From Neptuniibacter victor (GTDB lineage: Bacteria > Pseudomonadota > Gammaproteobacteria > Pseudomonadales > Balneatricaceae), in contig AP025763.1 in NCBI GenBank assembly GCA_027943745.1, forward strand, positions 620,001-684,000: DNA of 64,000 nucleotides. Reading direction: 5' to 3'. The translations under genes were made by a program, and so were the position numbers. The notes under the pieces were generated by a model. That model saw only the letters and a list, made by a program, of their open reading frames with translations, did not search any database and had not been told where the DNA came from. How positions within the stretch are numbered: position 1 is the stretch's first letter; every line of letters begins with the position of its first letter. Below are positions 1-10,987 of this stretch, piece by piece.

Positions 1-249
1 AGGGGCACGGGAAGCGAATGGCTTAACGATTTTGATATCGACCGAAGCAAGTTAGGGAAAGGAAGTAATGGTTTGTCTGATGAAGAGTCCGGTCTTTATT
101 CTGGGCAGATCCAATCGGCTAAAGCGGGTGATGTATTATTACTTAAAGGAGAGGGGTGGTTCGGTAATGAGGGGGGAGGCATTGTACATCGTTCGCCTCC
201 AGTTGCTTCGACTGAGCGGCGATTGGTGGTAACTCTAGATTTTGCGTGA
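1..249 (+). CDS. DUF1826 family protein, C-terminal part
   Basis: The reading frame is open from base 1 to a TGA at 247-249 and encodes the last 82 residues of a protein whose start lies outside the window. It begins RGTGSEWL and ends with GDVLLLKGEGW, a GGIVHRSPP segment and RRLVVTLDFA. These blocks resemble the C-terminus of DUF1826 proteins, where the VHRSP and LTLDF stretches look like a metal-dependent double-stranded beta-helix core. No enzymatic role is established for the family as far as I know. It converges on pilU. The family call rests on motif recall; the coding frame itself is clear. Confidence 0.6.
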   Translation, partial: RGTGSEWLNDFDIDRSKLGKGSNGLSDEESGLYSGQIQSAKAGDVLLLKGEGWFGNEGGGIVHRSPPVASTERRLVVTLDFA

Positions 250-324
250 CAGTAGCTGTTATTTGAAAGGGCCCTTTGCTAAAGGCTAGGTTTTTTAAAA
301 CGAGCGGCTAATGTCTGTAGCTTT

Positions 325-352
325 CCCCACCCATGTCGTGCTTTAGGTGGGG
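325..352. other. Hairpin between convergent genes
   Basis: CCCCACC at 325-331 pairs with GGTGGGG at 346-352 around a 14-base loop. It lies just past the stop of pilU, between two convergent genes. No clear U-run follows on either strand, so it may stabilise 3' ends or act as a weak terminator. Confidence 0.35.
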
Positions 353-364
353 CTCTGAGGTGTA

Positions 365-1531
365 TTACACCTCTTCGTCTTCATCCAGTAAGCGGATGCC
401 TGCGAGAGGGTTTTCTTCATCAAGTACTTCTTGCTCTTGTGCAGGTACCTCTTCGTTACCCTCTTTTTCTACGACGGCTAGATTCATTCGCAGACGCATA
501 TCATTCGGTGAATCTGAGTTGATCAAGGCCTGATCTTCAGTAATTACACCTTGTTTAAAAAGTTTATAGAGAGAGTCATCAAAAGTTTGCATGCCAGTCG
601 CTTCTGATGCTTTAGACATTACTTCTTTGATCTCTTTAATTTCCCCTTTCATTATCAGCTCTTGAATCGTCGATGTGCCAAGAAGAATTTCTATAGCAGC
701 ACAGCGTTTGCCCTCTTTGGTTGGAATTAAGCGCTGCGAAACAATTGCTTTAAGGTTTAAAGCCAGGTCATGAAAGATCTGTTTGTGGCGAGCTTGAGGG
801 AAGAAGTTGATAATGCGATCGATCGCTTGGTTCGCATTGTTTGCATGTAGGGTCGAGATAGCAAGGTGGCCTGTTTCAGCATAAGTTAGGCATTGTTCCA
901 TGGTTTCTTGATCACGAATCTCACCAATTAGAATGACATCAGGGGCTTGTCTAAGTGCGTTTTTTAAGGCGTTGTGGAAATTACGAGTATCTACGCCTAC
1001 CTCTCGTTGATTGATCAGCGATTTACGGTGGTTGTGCACAAACTCCACCGGGTCTTCGATGGTGATGATATGACCACCGCTATTTCGATTTCGATGGTCG
1101 ATGAGCGCCGCCAACGATGTGGACTTACCCGAACCTGTCGCGCCAACAAAAAGAACGAGTCCGCGTTTTTCCATAATAACGTCTTCAAGGACACGAGGAA
1201 GTCCTAGGTCGGCCATTTTAGGAATGTCAGCTTTGATATTTCGGGCGACTAAAGAGTACTGATTTCGTTGTTTGAAAATATTGATACGGAAGCGACCAAC
1301 CTTAGGGATTGAGTAAGCTAAGTTCATCTCTAGCTCATCTTCAAACGCTGCTTGTTGTTGGTCATCCATCAGTTCACGTGCGACGGCTTCTACATCACCA
1401 GGCTTATAGGGCTCTTTACTAAGGGGAGTGAGCTTGCCTTCAAATTTAGCGCAAGGCGGCGCGCCAGTGGTTAGGTATAGATCGGAACCATCTCGTTTAG
1501 CAAGAATGGTGAGGTAATCCTGAAACTCCAT
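365..1531 (-). CDS. pilU: Type IV pilus retraction ATPase PilU
   Basis: This 388-residue protein belongs to the PilT/PilU family of hexameric ATPases that depolymerise type IV pili for twitching motility. Visible motifs are Walker A GATGSGKST at about 130-138, the acidic box ITIEDP at 156-161, Walker B DVILIGEIRD at 198-207 and the His box STLHANNANQA at 226-236. The start MEFQDYL, the SPNDMRLRMNL segment and the acidic C-terminal extension fit PilU better than the shorter PilT. PilU normally assists PilT from a neighbouring gene. No pilT is visible here, although sequence beyond the left edge is unknown. It appears monocistronic on the minus strand. Confidence 0.9.
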   Translation of the reverse strand: MEFQDYLTILAKRDGSDLYLTTGAPPCAKFEGKLTPLSKEPYKPGDVEAVARELMDDQQQAAFEDELEMNLAYSIPKVGRFRINIFKQRNQYSLVARNIKADIPKMADLGLPRVLEDVIMEKRGLVLFVGATGSGKSTSLAALIDHRNRNSGGHIITIEDPVEFVHNHRKSLINQREVGVDTRNFHNALKNALRQAPDVILIGEIRDQETMEQCLTYAETGHLAISTLHANNANQAIDRIINFFPQARHKQIFHDLALNLKAIVSQRLIPTKEGKRCAAIEILLGTSTIQELIMKGEIKEIKEVMSKASEATGMQTFDDSLYKLFKQGVITEDQALINSDSPNDMRLRMNLAVVEKEGNEEVPAQEQEVLDEENPLAGIRLLDEDEEV

Positions 1532-1659
1532 AACTATCTGATCCTTATAGGGTATTGAGGCAAGTCTGTAAGAAAGTCTAGTGGAAGCTTAAGTAGTCGT
1601 CATCCTGAATTTTTAGATATTTTTACTTTTTTATAATATCTCATGACGAGTGATTAGTT

Positions 1660-1668
1660 TTATCCACA
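1660..1668 (+). promoter_or_regulatory. Perfect DnaA-box sequence TTATCCACA
   Basis: A single TTATCCACA lies in the 210-bp gap between pilU (whose start is at 1531) and the YkgJ-like gene. One perfect 9-mer is not far from chance expectation in 64 kb. It is listed because two more occur together at 59.2-59.5 kb. Confidence 0.3.
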
Positions 1669-1741
1669 ACGAGGAGGCTTAAACAGATCCGCTGCACTAG
1701 GTATATCTAGGTCGTTTTTTTCTAGACAGTCCTCTCTAGTT

Positions 1742-2473
1742 TCATAGCTGCGCGAGTAGTGTAGGAATGAATGCTAACTGTTGATCTGAGCCTGTGGCGT
1801 TTTTTTGGTCTGCGAGCAATGCAGTAGATGCGGCTTGATAGATTCGAGTATGGATCGGATGTTGTTGAATAGCACGGCCATCAGAGATTGATTGTTCGCA
1901 TAACGCGGCATCTGGTGAGCTAAACCAGCGGCAAGACAGTGGTCGTTGATGATAGATGCTGCATGCGTTAGCCGAATCTAAAAAAGGGCAGGGGGCTCTA
2001 TATAATGGCGCTTTTCTCGCTGTGATATTCTCTCTGAGAGCGTCTTTTAAGGTTGCTATTTCGTCTTCGCAGTAATTGCTTTTCAGGTGGATAACAAGGT
2101 TGTCTATGACTTGCTGAGAGGTATCAATTGGGAAATAACAACAGTGGTGGCAACCTTTATCGCAGGCAAGTTTTTGATTGTCAGGAAAGCTCTGTCCAAA
2201 GGCGGTAATCGCATCAGTGATATATTGTAAAGTGATGCTGTATTTATCGGCAGCGGATGCAGTACGCCTGATACTGGAATAGATTTGGGTGCCCAAATTA
2301 GAAAAGAGTGCTTCATACTCAGTGTTTGCTGCGCGAAGTTGAGTTGCAACAACAGCTACGTCACTTGTGGAAAAAAAGACCTCTCCATCCGTTCTGTTTG
2401 TATCAGCTTTTTTATCACTACTGTTGTTGGTCACAGACATCAATTCCGCGGAAGCAATATTTAAGTATGTCAT
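1742..2473 (-). CDS. YkgJ-family cysteine-cluster protein
   Basis: The 243-residue protein has the cysteine pattern of the YkgJ (CxxCxxCC) zinc/iron-chelating family: CDKGCHHCC at about 104-112, CPF at 162-164, and C171 and C181 in the CSIYHQRPLSCR segment. Such proteins probably bind a metal or cluster, but their function is unknown. About 100 residues precede the cluster, longer than minimal members. The ATG has AAGG four bases upstream, and this site overlaps the TAA of the upstream gene at 2480-2860. The two genes are therefore probably co-transcribed and translationally coupled. Confidence 0.75.
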   Translation of the reverse strand: MTYLNIASAELMSVTNNSSDKKADTNRTDGEVFFSTSDVAVVATQLRAANTEYEALFSNLGTQIYSSIRRTASAADKYSITLQYITDAITAFGQSFPDNQKLACDKGCHHCCYFPIDTSQQVIDNLVIHLKSNYCEDEIATLKDALRENITARKAPLYRAPCPFLDSANACSIYHQRPLSCRWFSSPDAALCEQSISDGRAIQQHPIHTRIYQAASTALLADQKNATGSDQQLAFIPTLLAQL

Positions 2474-2479
2474 TATACC

Positions 2480-2860
2480 TTACTGAGGTAATTCAACCTT
2501 GTATTCTTGATCGCTTCTGCCATGAATCGTATCGTAGCTATGAATAAATATTACTTTGACATCCTTAGGGATCGATACTCCAGTAAGGCTTCGGGTAAAC
2601 GGTTGTTCTTCAACATGAGGATGGTGGAGAATCCGAGTCCCATAAACAACACCGTCAGCTCCGATAACATCCCATTTGTTAGCGAAGTGTTCCCAGCCTG
2701 TATCGGTATGGCGGAGGGTTACCGCAAAGTTATACTGCTCATTTTTAGATTTTTGCGCGTCAACGGCGATCACTTCTGTCATCCCCGCATGAAGGGGGGA
2801 GGCGATAGAATAGATTGATGCGGTGAGGACGATGTTCTTAAGAGTTAATCGAAGTGCCAT
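2480..2860 (-). CDS. Small secreted protein of unknown function
   Basis: The 126-residue product starts MALRLTLKNIVLTASIYS and has a plausible Sec signal peptide ending near LHAG (residues 22-26). The mature part contains NKWDVIGADGVVYGTRIL and ends in a beta-rich segment, consistent with a small periplasmic beta-sandwich. I do not recognise a named family. GGAG lies eight bases before the ATG and supports the start. It is first in a two-gene minus-strand unit with the YkgJ-like protein, six bases apart. Nothing in the sequence assigns a role. Confidence 0.7.
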   Translation of the reverse strand: MALRLTLKNIVLTASIYSIASPLHAGMTEVIAVDAQKSKNEQYNFAVTLRHTDTGWEHFANKWDVIGADGVVYGTRILHHPHVEEQPFTRSLTGVSIPKDVKVIFIHSYDTIHGRSDQEYKVELPQ

Positions 2861-2925
2861 GGCCGGTTCTCCATGTAGTGTCGGCTTTGAAGCGTAATGC
2901 TAAGCGTAGCAAAAGTATTGACCCG

Positions 2926-3705
2926 CTAACGGCTTAGTTGTTCCTCAATAATTTCACGAAGGACTGCGGCGGTTTGGTCCGGTGATTCAAAAGGAAATAA
3001 GTGGCCTCCATCAAAGGGAAGCAGCGTCATGTTAGGGAAGTTTTTACGCCACCAGTTTTTCTCACTTTTTTCGAATAGATCGCTTTCCGTACCATAGATA
3101 ACGGTGCCGCTTACTTGTTTGAGGTATTTGGGAGCCTCGAGTAGGACATTACGGAAGATGTCTGCTTCAATCTCAGGTGAAATGGATAACTCTACACCCG
3201 TATTTGCATCGCTTAATCCATGTTCTATGTAGTCGGAAAAGCAACGAGGGTGGAAGTTTTTGAATAAAGACTTGTTCGAAAAATAGTCTCTAGCTTCTTC
3301 GCGGTTTAGGAAGGTTGCTCTGCGGTTCGCCGCGCGGGCTGCGGGCGTTATTTTGTCAATAAAGCCCATTTTACGTGCTAATTTCAAAGCATAGCGCTTT
3401 CGCTTACTAAACAGGACGGGGTCCAGTAAAACAACGTGTTGAAATAGATCGGGTCGAAGCCCCGCGGCAATTAGCGTGACGATCGCACCTGCAGAGTGCC
3501 CCATCCCTATCACGGGTTTGTCTTGGCTTTGCTCAATATCTTGGATGAGTTCGGCAGCGTAGTTCTTGAGATCGTTATTGAGTGGATAATCGCCGTGTCC
3601 CATCTTCTCAACGTGGTTGATTTGATATTCGGGCATCAAACTAAATAGGTAGTTATAGCTGCTTCCAGGGAAACCGTTGGCGTGGCTGAATTGAATTTGT
3701 GTCAT
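2926..3705 (-). CDS. Alpha/beta hydrolase
   Basis: This protein of about 259 residues has the alpha/beta-hydrolase fold. An N-terminal oxyanion strand carries HANGFPGSSYNY, the nucleophile elbow is GHSAG (Ser near 71), an acid is likely around YGTESDLFE, and the catalytic His lies in DGGHLFPFE near the end. There is no signal peptide, so it is cytoplasmic. It follows the TetR gene by 18 bases on the same strand, so they form one operon and the regulator probably controls it. The substrate is unknown; context with the divergent fatty-acid genes suggests an ester or thioester of a lipid. I chose the ATG at 3705 over the GTG one codon earlier, because AGGA lies nine bases upstream. Confidence 0.8.
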   Translation of the reverse strand: MTQIQFSHANGFPGSSYNYLFSLMPEYQINHVEKMGHGDYPLNNDLKNYAAELIQDIEQSQDKPVIGMGHSAGAIVTLIAAGLRPDLFQHVVLLDPVLFSKRKRYALKLARKMGFIDKITPAARAANRRATFLNREEARDYFSNKSLFKNFHPRCFSDYIEHGLSDANTGVELSISPEIEADIFRNVLLEAPKYLKQVSGTVIYGTESDLFEKSEKNWWRKNFPNMTLLPFDGGHLFPFESPDQTAAVLREIIEEQLSR

Positions 3706-3723
3706 CACTTAAATCCTAACGCT

Positions 3724-4332
3724 TTAACGGTGAGAGCTAATCAGCATATTGACTGTTGTTTTTGCGATGTCATCAACATCATCACGATTTATATAGATTC
3801 CATCATTAAATAAACGACATAAACCATGGAGAGCAGCCCAACTCGCTTGAGCGATACGAAGTGGAGGTTGCGATGCATCGAATATTCCCTCGATTTGTAG
3901 CGCCTCGACCCACTCTAACCATAAACGGAAACAGTTTTTTGAAATAAGTTTTAGGGAATCAGTGGGCTGTCCTGATTTCCAAATGTCACGGCCATACATG
4001 AGATCGTATGTTTCGCTATTGTCATGGGCAAAGCGAATATAGGTCAGCACGTACTGCTCGAATAATTCGTTTGCCGGTAGATCAGGGTAAAGAGTTGATA
4101 TGGATGTAACTAATTGATCTTGTTTTAAAAAGCCTTGCTCTGCGATGGCACAGAGAAGCTCGTTTTTATCTTTGAAGTGGTGATACGGGGCTGTTCTTGA
4201 AACACCGACTTTGTCTGCAAGTTTACGTATCGACAGGTTCTCTATGCCCCCGAGTGCAATTAAGTCGGTCGCGGCATTGAGTAGTTTTTCTCTTAAATCA
4301 CCGTGGTGATAAGGTTTTTTTGATTCAGTCAT
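3724..4332 (-). CDS. TetR/AcrR family transcriptional regulator
   Basis: The 202-residue protein has an N-terminal TetR helix-turn-helix: HHGDLREKLLNAA, then IRKLADKVGVSRTAPYHHFKDKNELL at about 39-64. The effector domain resembles the WHG/TetR_C_13-like class and contains WAALHGLCRLF. It is the first gene of a minus-strand unit with the hydrolase and diverges from the crotonase-fadH genes. Two similar palindromes in the shared 142-bp spacer (4355-4367 and 4393-4405) are good operator candidates. By analogy with TetR repressors of beta-oxidation genes, it may release DNA in response to an acyl-CoA; this is inference. Confidence 0.88.
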   Translation of the reverse strand: MTESKKPYHHGDLREKLLNAATDLIALGGIENLSIRKLADKVGVSRTAPYHHFKDKNELLCAIAEQGFLKQDQLVTSISTLYPDLPANELFEQYVLTYIRFAHDNSETYDLMYGRDIWKSGQPTDSLKLISKNCFRLWLEWVEALQIEGIFDASQPPLRIAQASWAALHGLCRLFNDGIYINRDDVDDIAKTTVNMLISSHR

Positions 4333-4354
4333 GGCGGCAATCTAACAATCAATC

Positions 4355-4405
4355 TTGACAGTGTCAAAATAGATTATTATCTTAAGGTTATCTTGACGCT
4401 GTCTA
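4355..4405. promoter_or_regulatory. Two TetR-type operator palindromes
   Basis: TTGACAGTGTCAA at 4355-4367 is a perfect 6-1-6 inverted repeat. TTGACGCTGTCTA at 4393-4405 is an imperfect copy, centred 38 bp away. They sit between the tetR start (4332) and the crotonase start (4475), where the divergent promoters must be. Binding would allow autoregulation and co-regulation of both arms. TTGACA also matches a sigma70 -35 box, so the sites may overlap promoters. Confidence 0.6.
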
Positions 4406-4474
4406 GATTGCTTGAGTTGTGGTTTCTTAGCAATCATTACGCAGTGTGTAATGAATAATAAAAATGGATGAAAG

Positions 4475-5326
4475 ATGAGCTACGAAACCTTTACCTTAAG
4501 TGTTGAGAATCATATTGCGCATTTACAACTGAATCGCCCCGATGCCTATAATTCGATGAGCCGTGATTTCTGGCGCGAATTTCCTGAAGCGATTAAGCAG
4601 ATAGATATCGAAGCACAAGCGCGTGTTTTAGTGATCTCTTCTACAGGGAAGCACTTTTGTGCCGGGATGGATTTAGAGGTTTTTACACAGCCCGATCCAC
4701 AAATGTTTAATGGTGAAGCGGGTCGTCGTGCCGAAGCGATGCGCCGGTTGGTGCACCAGTTACAGCAGTGCTTTTCGGTACTAGAAGACATAAGAATCCC
4801 AGTGCTCTGCGCTATCCAAGGAGGGTGTATAGGTGGAGCGTTGGATCTGGTGTGCGCTGCGGATATTCGTTATTGCACAGAGGATTCTTTCTTTACAATT
4901 AAAGAAACCGAATTAGGAATGACGGCGGATTTAGGGACTTTACAGCGACTTCCTCAATTAATTGCACCAGGGCTAGCCCGTGAACTCGCTTATACAGGTC
5001 GAAAAATGCAGGCTGAAGAAGCATTACGCTCAGGCCTGGTGAACCGAACTTTTCCTGATGAAGGGTCATTATTGGAAGGGGTAATGGCGGTTGCACATGA
5101 AATTGCTGGGCGATCTCCATTGGCTGTCACGGGTTGCAAGCAGATGATTAACTATGCCCGCGATCACAGTATGGCAGATAGCCTTAGCTATATGGCTACG
5201 TGGCAAGCAGGGATGTTTCAGCCGAGCGATATGATGCAAATATTTAGCGCTAAAATGTCAGGTAAAGCACCCGAATTTGAGCCGTTGAGAAAAGTGACTG
5301 CACCGCTTCAAAAACCGAAAAACTAA
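4475..5326 (+). CDS. Crotonase, likely delta(3,5)-delta(2,4)-dienoyl-CoA isomerase
   Basis: This is a 283-residue enoyl-CoA hydratase/isomerase superfamily protein. Oxyanion-hole loops are HFCAGMDL (about 60-67) and GGCIGGALDL (about 116-125). The segment KETELGMTADLGTLQRLP carries Glu144 and Asp152 spaced eight apart. In mammalian ECH1 the same spacing and ADxGTLQRLP block hold the two acids that move both double bonds. This supports dienoyl-CoA isomerase over plain hydratase. Its partner fadH follows after 41 bp, so together they could handle odd-position double bonds of unsaturated acyl-CoAs. It diverges from the TetR gene across the palindromes at 4355-4405. Confidence 0.8.
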   Translation: MSYETFTLSVENHIAHLQLNRPDAYNSMSRDFWREFPEAIKQIDIEAQARVLVISSTGKHFCAGMDLEVFTQPDPQMFNGEAGRRAEAMRRLVHQLQQCFSVLEDIRIPVLCAIQGGCIGGALDLVCAADIRYCTEDSFFTIKETELGMTADLGTLQRLPQLIAPGLARELAYTGRKMQAEEALRSGLVNRTFPDEGSLLEGVMAVAHEIAGRSPLAVTGCKQMINYARDHSMADSLSYMATWQAGMFQPSDMMQIFSAKMSGKAPEFEPLRKVTAPLQKPKN

Positions 5327-5340
5327 AAAAGCTACAATAA

Positions 5341-7395
<2,055 letters not shown>

Positions 7396-7460
7396 TGCTT
7401 AGGCGTTGATTGGAAACCATGGGCTTTCAATCAACGCTTCTCTAGCAGGTCGTTGGATGG

Positions 7461-8171
7461 TTAGGATAAAGGTTCATTGTCTGTTATATCGTTGCGACCA
7501 AATAAACGGAAATTCCAATTTTCAACTGCCTTGCTTGCAAGGCGGGCATCTACTTTAGCCATCCAGCTGGATGACAGCTGTTTCTGCCGTTTCAATTTTA
7601 TTAGGCCATCTTGACTCAGAGGATGAGTAAAAAAGTGATAGCAAACCTCAGCGATGGTCATGGCATTTTGTTCTCGCTCAAGGAGGATAAGAGGGGAATT
7701 AACACAGACGGTACCGGGTTGAATGACTCTGTATAGCCATCCACAACGGCTGAGATCCTGCATGCTTTGTGCAAAGTTGGTGATTTCCCAACGTTTATTC
7801 AGCTTGAAGCAGGGAGAGCGAGGTTGACTGATCTCTATAATCGAGTCGCCCCACTGATAACGATCACCAAGATATACAGTTTCTTCGGTCATGCCTATTG
7901 AGCTGATATTTTCCCCCATACCGGGAGCTAGCCAAGCTATTTCAGCGCCATACCTTTCTTGCCAGAATGCATAGTGTTCAAGTGGATACTGATGTAATGC
8001 TCGTTCTAAACCGCCATGATGGTGTGCATCAGCGCATTGGTCGCCTTCCAGTCCTTCGAAAGATAGATATAGAGGCTGATCGATAGGCGATTTGTCAATT
8101 GCGGTTTCAAGGCCATAGCGTTGGGCTACCGTCCCGGTAAAAATGCGTTTTGGGTAGTTTGCTTTGTCCAT
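7461..8171 (-). CDS. yiiM: MOSC domain protein, YiiM type
   Basis: This 236-residue protein matches the YiiM branch of MOSC proteins (relatives of molybdenum cofactor sulfurase C-termini). Features are the N-terminal FTGTVAQRYG strand, the GLEGDQCADAHHHGGLERALHQYP block, MGENISSIGMTEE, the conserved Cys in SQPRSPCFKLNKR and a C-terminal three-helix extension. YiiM is implicated in molybdenum-dependent detoxification of N-hydroxylated compounds. I chose ATG 8171, which has AAGGAA six bases upstream, over a TTG 20 codons earlier that lacks a ribosome site. It stands alone between fadH and the HD-GYP gene. Confidence 0.85.
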   Translation of the reverse strand: MDKANYPKRIFTGTVAQRYGLETAIDKSPIDQPLYLSFEGLEGDQCADAHHHGGLERALHQYPLEHYAFWQERYGAEIAWLAPGMGENISSIGMTEETVYLGDRYQWGDSIIEISQPRSPCFKLNKRWEITNFAQSMQDLSRCGWLYRVIQPGTVCVNSPLILLEREQNAMTIAEVCYHFFTHPLSQDGLIKLKRQKQLSSSWMAKVDARLASKAVENWNFRLFGRNDITDNEPLS

Positions 8172-8253
8172 TGGTTCCTTAGCTTTTAATCTGAATTGCA
8201 AGGTTTTGTAAAACAAGGTGTTGTAAAACAATGATTACCAGTCATCACACTTG

Positions 8254-10095
8254 CTAGACGTGCTTTAGGCGTTCATAAACCTGCATGATTTTTGGCATGG
8301 CACGGTGAAACGCACTGACAACTTCAGGATCAAAGTGTTTGCCAGACTCCTCATTAAAGAGCGTCAGGGCTTTATCGACAGACCAAGCTTCTTTATATGG
8401 CCGCTTTGACGTAAGCGCATCAAATACATCCGCAACGGCAACAATTCGAGCAGATAGAGGAATCTCTTCCCCTTTCCAGCCATGGGGGTAGCCACTGCCA
8501 TCCCACTTTTCATGATGCCCTTCAGCAATCTCTATCCCGGTTGAAAACATACTGTGGCCACTTGCATTAAGCTGTTCTTCACAGCGTTTTAATACTTCTC
8601 CACCGATAGCTGGATGAAACTCCATCTCATGGCGTTCTTCAGGGGTGAGCCTGCCTGGTTTCAGTAGAATGCTATCTGCAATGCCTACCTTGCCGATGTC
8701 GTGCATAGGCGAGAAACGGAGGATATCTCGTATGTAGCGACTATCTATTTGGTTTTGGTAGGGGCTGTTATAGCTGAGCTCTTCTGCCAAAATCATCGAA
8801 TATTGCGACATACGATCAAGATGATCGCCCGTTTCAGGATCACGGCTTTCCGCAAGTTTAGATAACCCGCTGACTGCTGAAATGACTAAGCTCTCAACCA
8901 GCTCTGTTTTTTCAAAGGCGTGTTGAAGCTGGCCTCCTGCATTTTTTAAAAGTTGTAAATGCTTGTCGTTAAAAGCAGATGGTTGGCAGCTTGCGAAGAG
9001 TAAAATTGAGCCGCTTTGATTGTTAAACGGGAAGAAAAGTGCAGAATTAATACCCGCATTATGGAGGTATTGTACCAAGGCGGAGTGTTTATCATCCCAG
9101 TCTGAACTGTCTTGCCATAGAATAGGTTCTGGCTTTTCAGCCATCACACCCAGCTCACAGTTGTGTTTGTTGAACGAACTGTTCTCTTGCAGGCTGAGTT
9201 TAGTATCCGTGTGGATTCTATCTAACAGTAGTGACTGTGAATCATTACTGTCACGTATTAGACATAGGGCGTCGATGGGTAATCGTTGTTTGTATTCTTC
9301 GTAAACGAAACAAAGGGCATTATCGATGCTAGTCGCTTGGTTTACGCTACGCGTCAGGTTAAACGTCGTATTTAAGTTAAGGGCAAGATCATCAATCGCA
9401 GAGTAAATAGTTCCCATCTCATTACGGCTATTTACTTGCTCTTCTGAACGGGTTTCACCTTGGGCCAAATTTTGTAAACGCGTAATTATGTTTTTTAATG
9501 GGCGGCTAAACAGTTTGTTTAATGCAATAAGGGTTGCTAAACCAACGAATAGGGAAAGGAACAATAAAACTATATTGATCTGTCGTTGTTGTTTTAGCTG
9601 TTGATCTAAAATCGCTTGGGTTTTATTGCTGATCCGTACTGACATATCGTTGAGTGCGGTTTCATTTGCGATAACCCAGCGAGCGACCGCCTCTAATTTT
9701 GGCTGAGCAGGATCATCACCTTTGGTTCGGTTGATCTCTAATGCGTAGGCTTGCCACTGCTTTTGTACTTGGGGAAGCGAAGTTAAGGTTGAGATCGCTT
9801 CATCGAGTTTGAAAATAGTGTCATTTAAACCTTGGCCGTACATGCCGAGATCTCGAAAGTATGTCTCCCAGTCTCGGGGGGCCGCTTCTGCATATTGTTT
9901 GCTGCGGTTTATTAAAGAATGAAATAGCTGTTGTGTCGTTCCAGAACTCTGAAGTGCTATATAGTCATCGCGACGTTGGTTTTCGCTGTAGAATGAAAAC
10001 ACTGTATTTATTGCAAGTACGCTTAGCAATACAGTGATAACAACGGTTATTTGGAATCGAAGAGAGTGGTAGATAGGTACTTGAGCCGTTTTCAT
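8254..10095 (-). CDS. Membrane HD-GYP c-di-GMP phosphodiesterase with GAF domain
   Basis: The 613-residue sensor has TM1 at about 13-35, a periplasmic helical region to about 172, TM2 at 173-194, a HAMP-like linker, a GAF-like domain at about 255-395 and a C-terminal HD-GYP domain. Catalytic motifs are complete: HDIGK at 465-469, HHEKWDGSGYP at 527-537, and DVFDALTSKRPYK at 556-568. It should hydrolyse c-di-GMP to pGpG/GMP in response to an unknown periplasmic or cytoplasmic signal. AGGAAG lies upstream of the ATG. It appears to be transcribed alone. Confidence 0.93.
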   Translation of the reverse strand: MKTAQVPIYHSLRFQITVVITVLLSVLAINTVFSFYSENQRRDDYIALQSSGTTQQLFHSLINRSKQYAEAAPRDWETYFRDLGMYGQGLNDTIFKLDEAISTLTSLPQVQKQWQAYALEINRTKGDDPAQPKLEAVARWVIANETALNDMSVRISNKTQAILDQQLKQQRQINIVLLFLSLFVGLATLIALNKLFSRPLKNIITRLQNLAQGETRSEEQVNSRNEMGTIYSAIDDLALNLNTTFNLTRSVNQATSIDNALCFVYEEYKQRLPIDALCLIRDSNDSQSLLLDRIHTDTKLSLQENSSFNKHNCELGVMAEKPEPILWQDSSDWDDKHSALVQYLHNAGINSALFFPFNNQSGSILLFASCQPSAFNDKHLQLLKNAGGQLQHAFEKTELVESLVISAVSGLSKLAESRDPETGDHLDRMSQYSMILAEELSYNSPYQNQIDSRYIRDILRFSPMHDIGKVGIADSILLKPGRLTPEERHEMEFHPAIGGEVLKRCEEQLNASGHSMFSTGIEIAEGHHEKWDGSGYPHGWKGEEIPLSARIVAVADVFDALTSKRPYKEAWSVDKALTLFNEESGKHFDPEVVSAFHRAMPKIMQVYERLKHV

Positions 10096-10265
10096 TAATA
10101 CTTCCTAGTCAGCAGCGTCCATTAACCGATGTTGATACAAAAAACGTTACATTGCTACCTTATCGATAACATCTCCAAAGTAATCCAGCCTTAGAGTCTA
10201 AAGTCTTCGAAAAGTTTCATCAGTTATCTTATAGAAAGTAGAGCGTTTTTGAGAAATGGTAAATG

Positions 10266-10288
10266 AAAAAGCCTAGTTAGAACTAGGC
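10266..10288 (-). terminator. Rho-independent terminator
   Basis: GCCTAGTT (10271-10278) pairs with AACTAGGC (10281-10288). On the minus strand the stem is followed by five U (10270-10266). It lies about 30 bp past the stop of the 179-residue gene at 10319-10858. Confidence 0.75.
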
Positions 10289-10318
10289 CGTTACAAGAAG
10301 ACTTAGATGAGAGTAGTT

Positions 10319-10858
10319 TTAGGCAACAGTTTCAATAAGCTGAGGGAACTCAGTGCCAGGATCATTAGGTAGTTGCTCTGCTAAACGGCTCTGTAGGCGC
10401 TGCTGTAGCTCTTGAGTTTGTTGGTCGTTGGCATCAACCGGTTGTGGAGAGTTTTGATTGCTTGCTGGTGACGAAATAGTTGATTGATCCGATTGCGCAG
10501 GTCGCTCTCTGAAGCTTTCTTGTAGGTCTAGGGCCGTTTGGATGTCGATACCACGGAACGTTTCCTCATCTTCGCCAGTCTGCTCAGCTAGGAAAGATTC
10601 GATTTGGCGCTGTTGGGCGATAGGATCTGTACGCTCTTCTGCACGATTTGGCTGATTTGTGCGTGTTTCTAGCTGATTGTTTACTTCGGGTATTTGGCTA
10701 GTCGCCGGAATGTCACGGTTCAGTTCCACGCTATTTTGGGATGTTGGCGCTAGAAGGTCGTTAACTTGGGGGCGCTGCTGAGATGTGGCATCAGGGCCCG
10801 TATTTCTAGGAGCGGCAAAAGAGCTACTCAGTCCTAAAGACGCGATATTGTTATCCAT
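10319..10858 (-). CDS. Disordered Q/N/P-rich protein of unknown function
   Basis: The product of 179 residues has no signal peptide, membrane segment or hydrophobic core. It is rich in Gln, Asn, Ser, Pro and Thr, with runs such as QELQQRLQSRLAEQ, and is probably largely disordered. The one ordered-looking part is around IESFLAEQTGEDEETFRGIDIQ (split here: IESFLAEQTG at ~106-115, IDIQTALDLQ at ~124-133). It is a free-standing gene with its own terminator and looks expressed. I do not recognise a family. Linker or interaction-hub proteins of pili or flagella often have this composition, but nothing nearby assigns a role. Confidence 0.6.
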   Translation of the reverse strand: MDNNIASLGLSSSFAAPRNTGPDATSQQRPQVNDLLAPTSQNSVELNRDIPATSQIPEVNNQLETRTNQPNRAEERTDPIAQQRQIESFLAEQTGEDEETFRGIDIQTALDLQESFRERPAQSDQSTISSPASNQNSPQPVDANDQQTQELQQRLQSRLAEQLPNDPGTEFPQLIETVA

Positions 10859-10987
10859 AGTACTAACCGAAAATAGAATGTTTAAGTCGTTTTGAGACAG
10901 TATAGCTAGGTATTATAGACCACATTTAACACACATGGATTGATTTGAGCCTAGCTTTTGCGACTTTTGTATAGCATCAATTCTATC

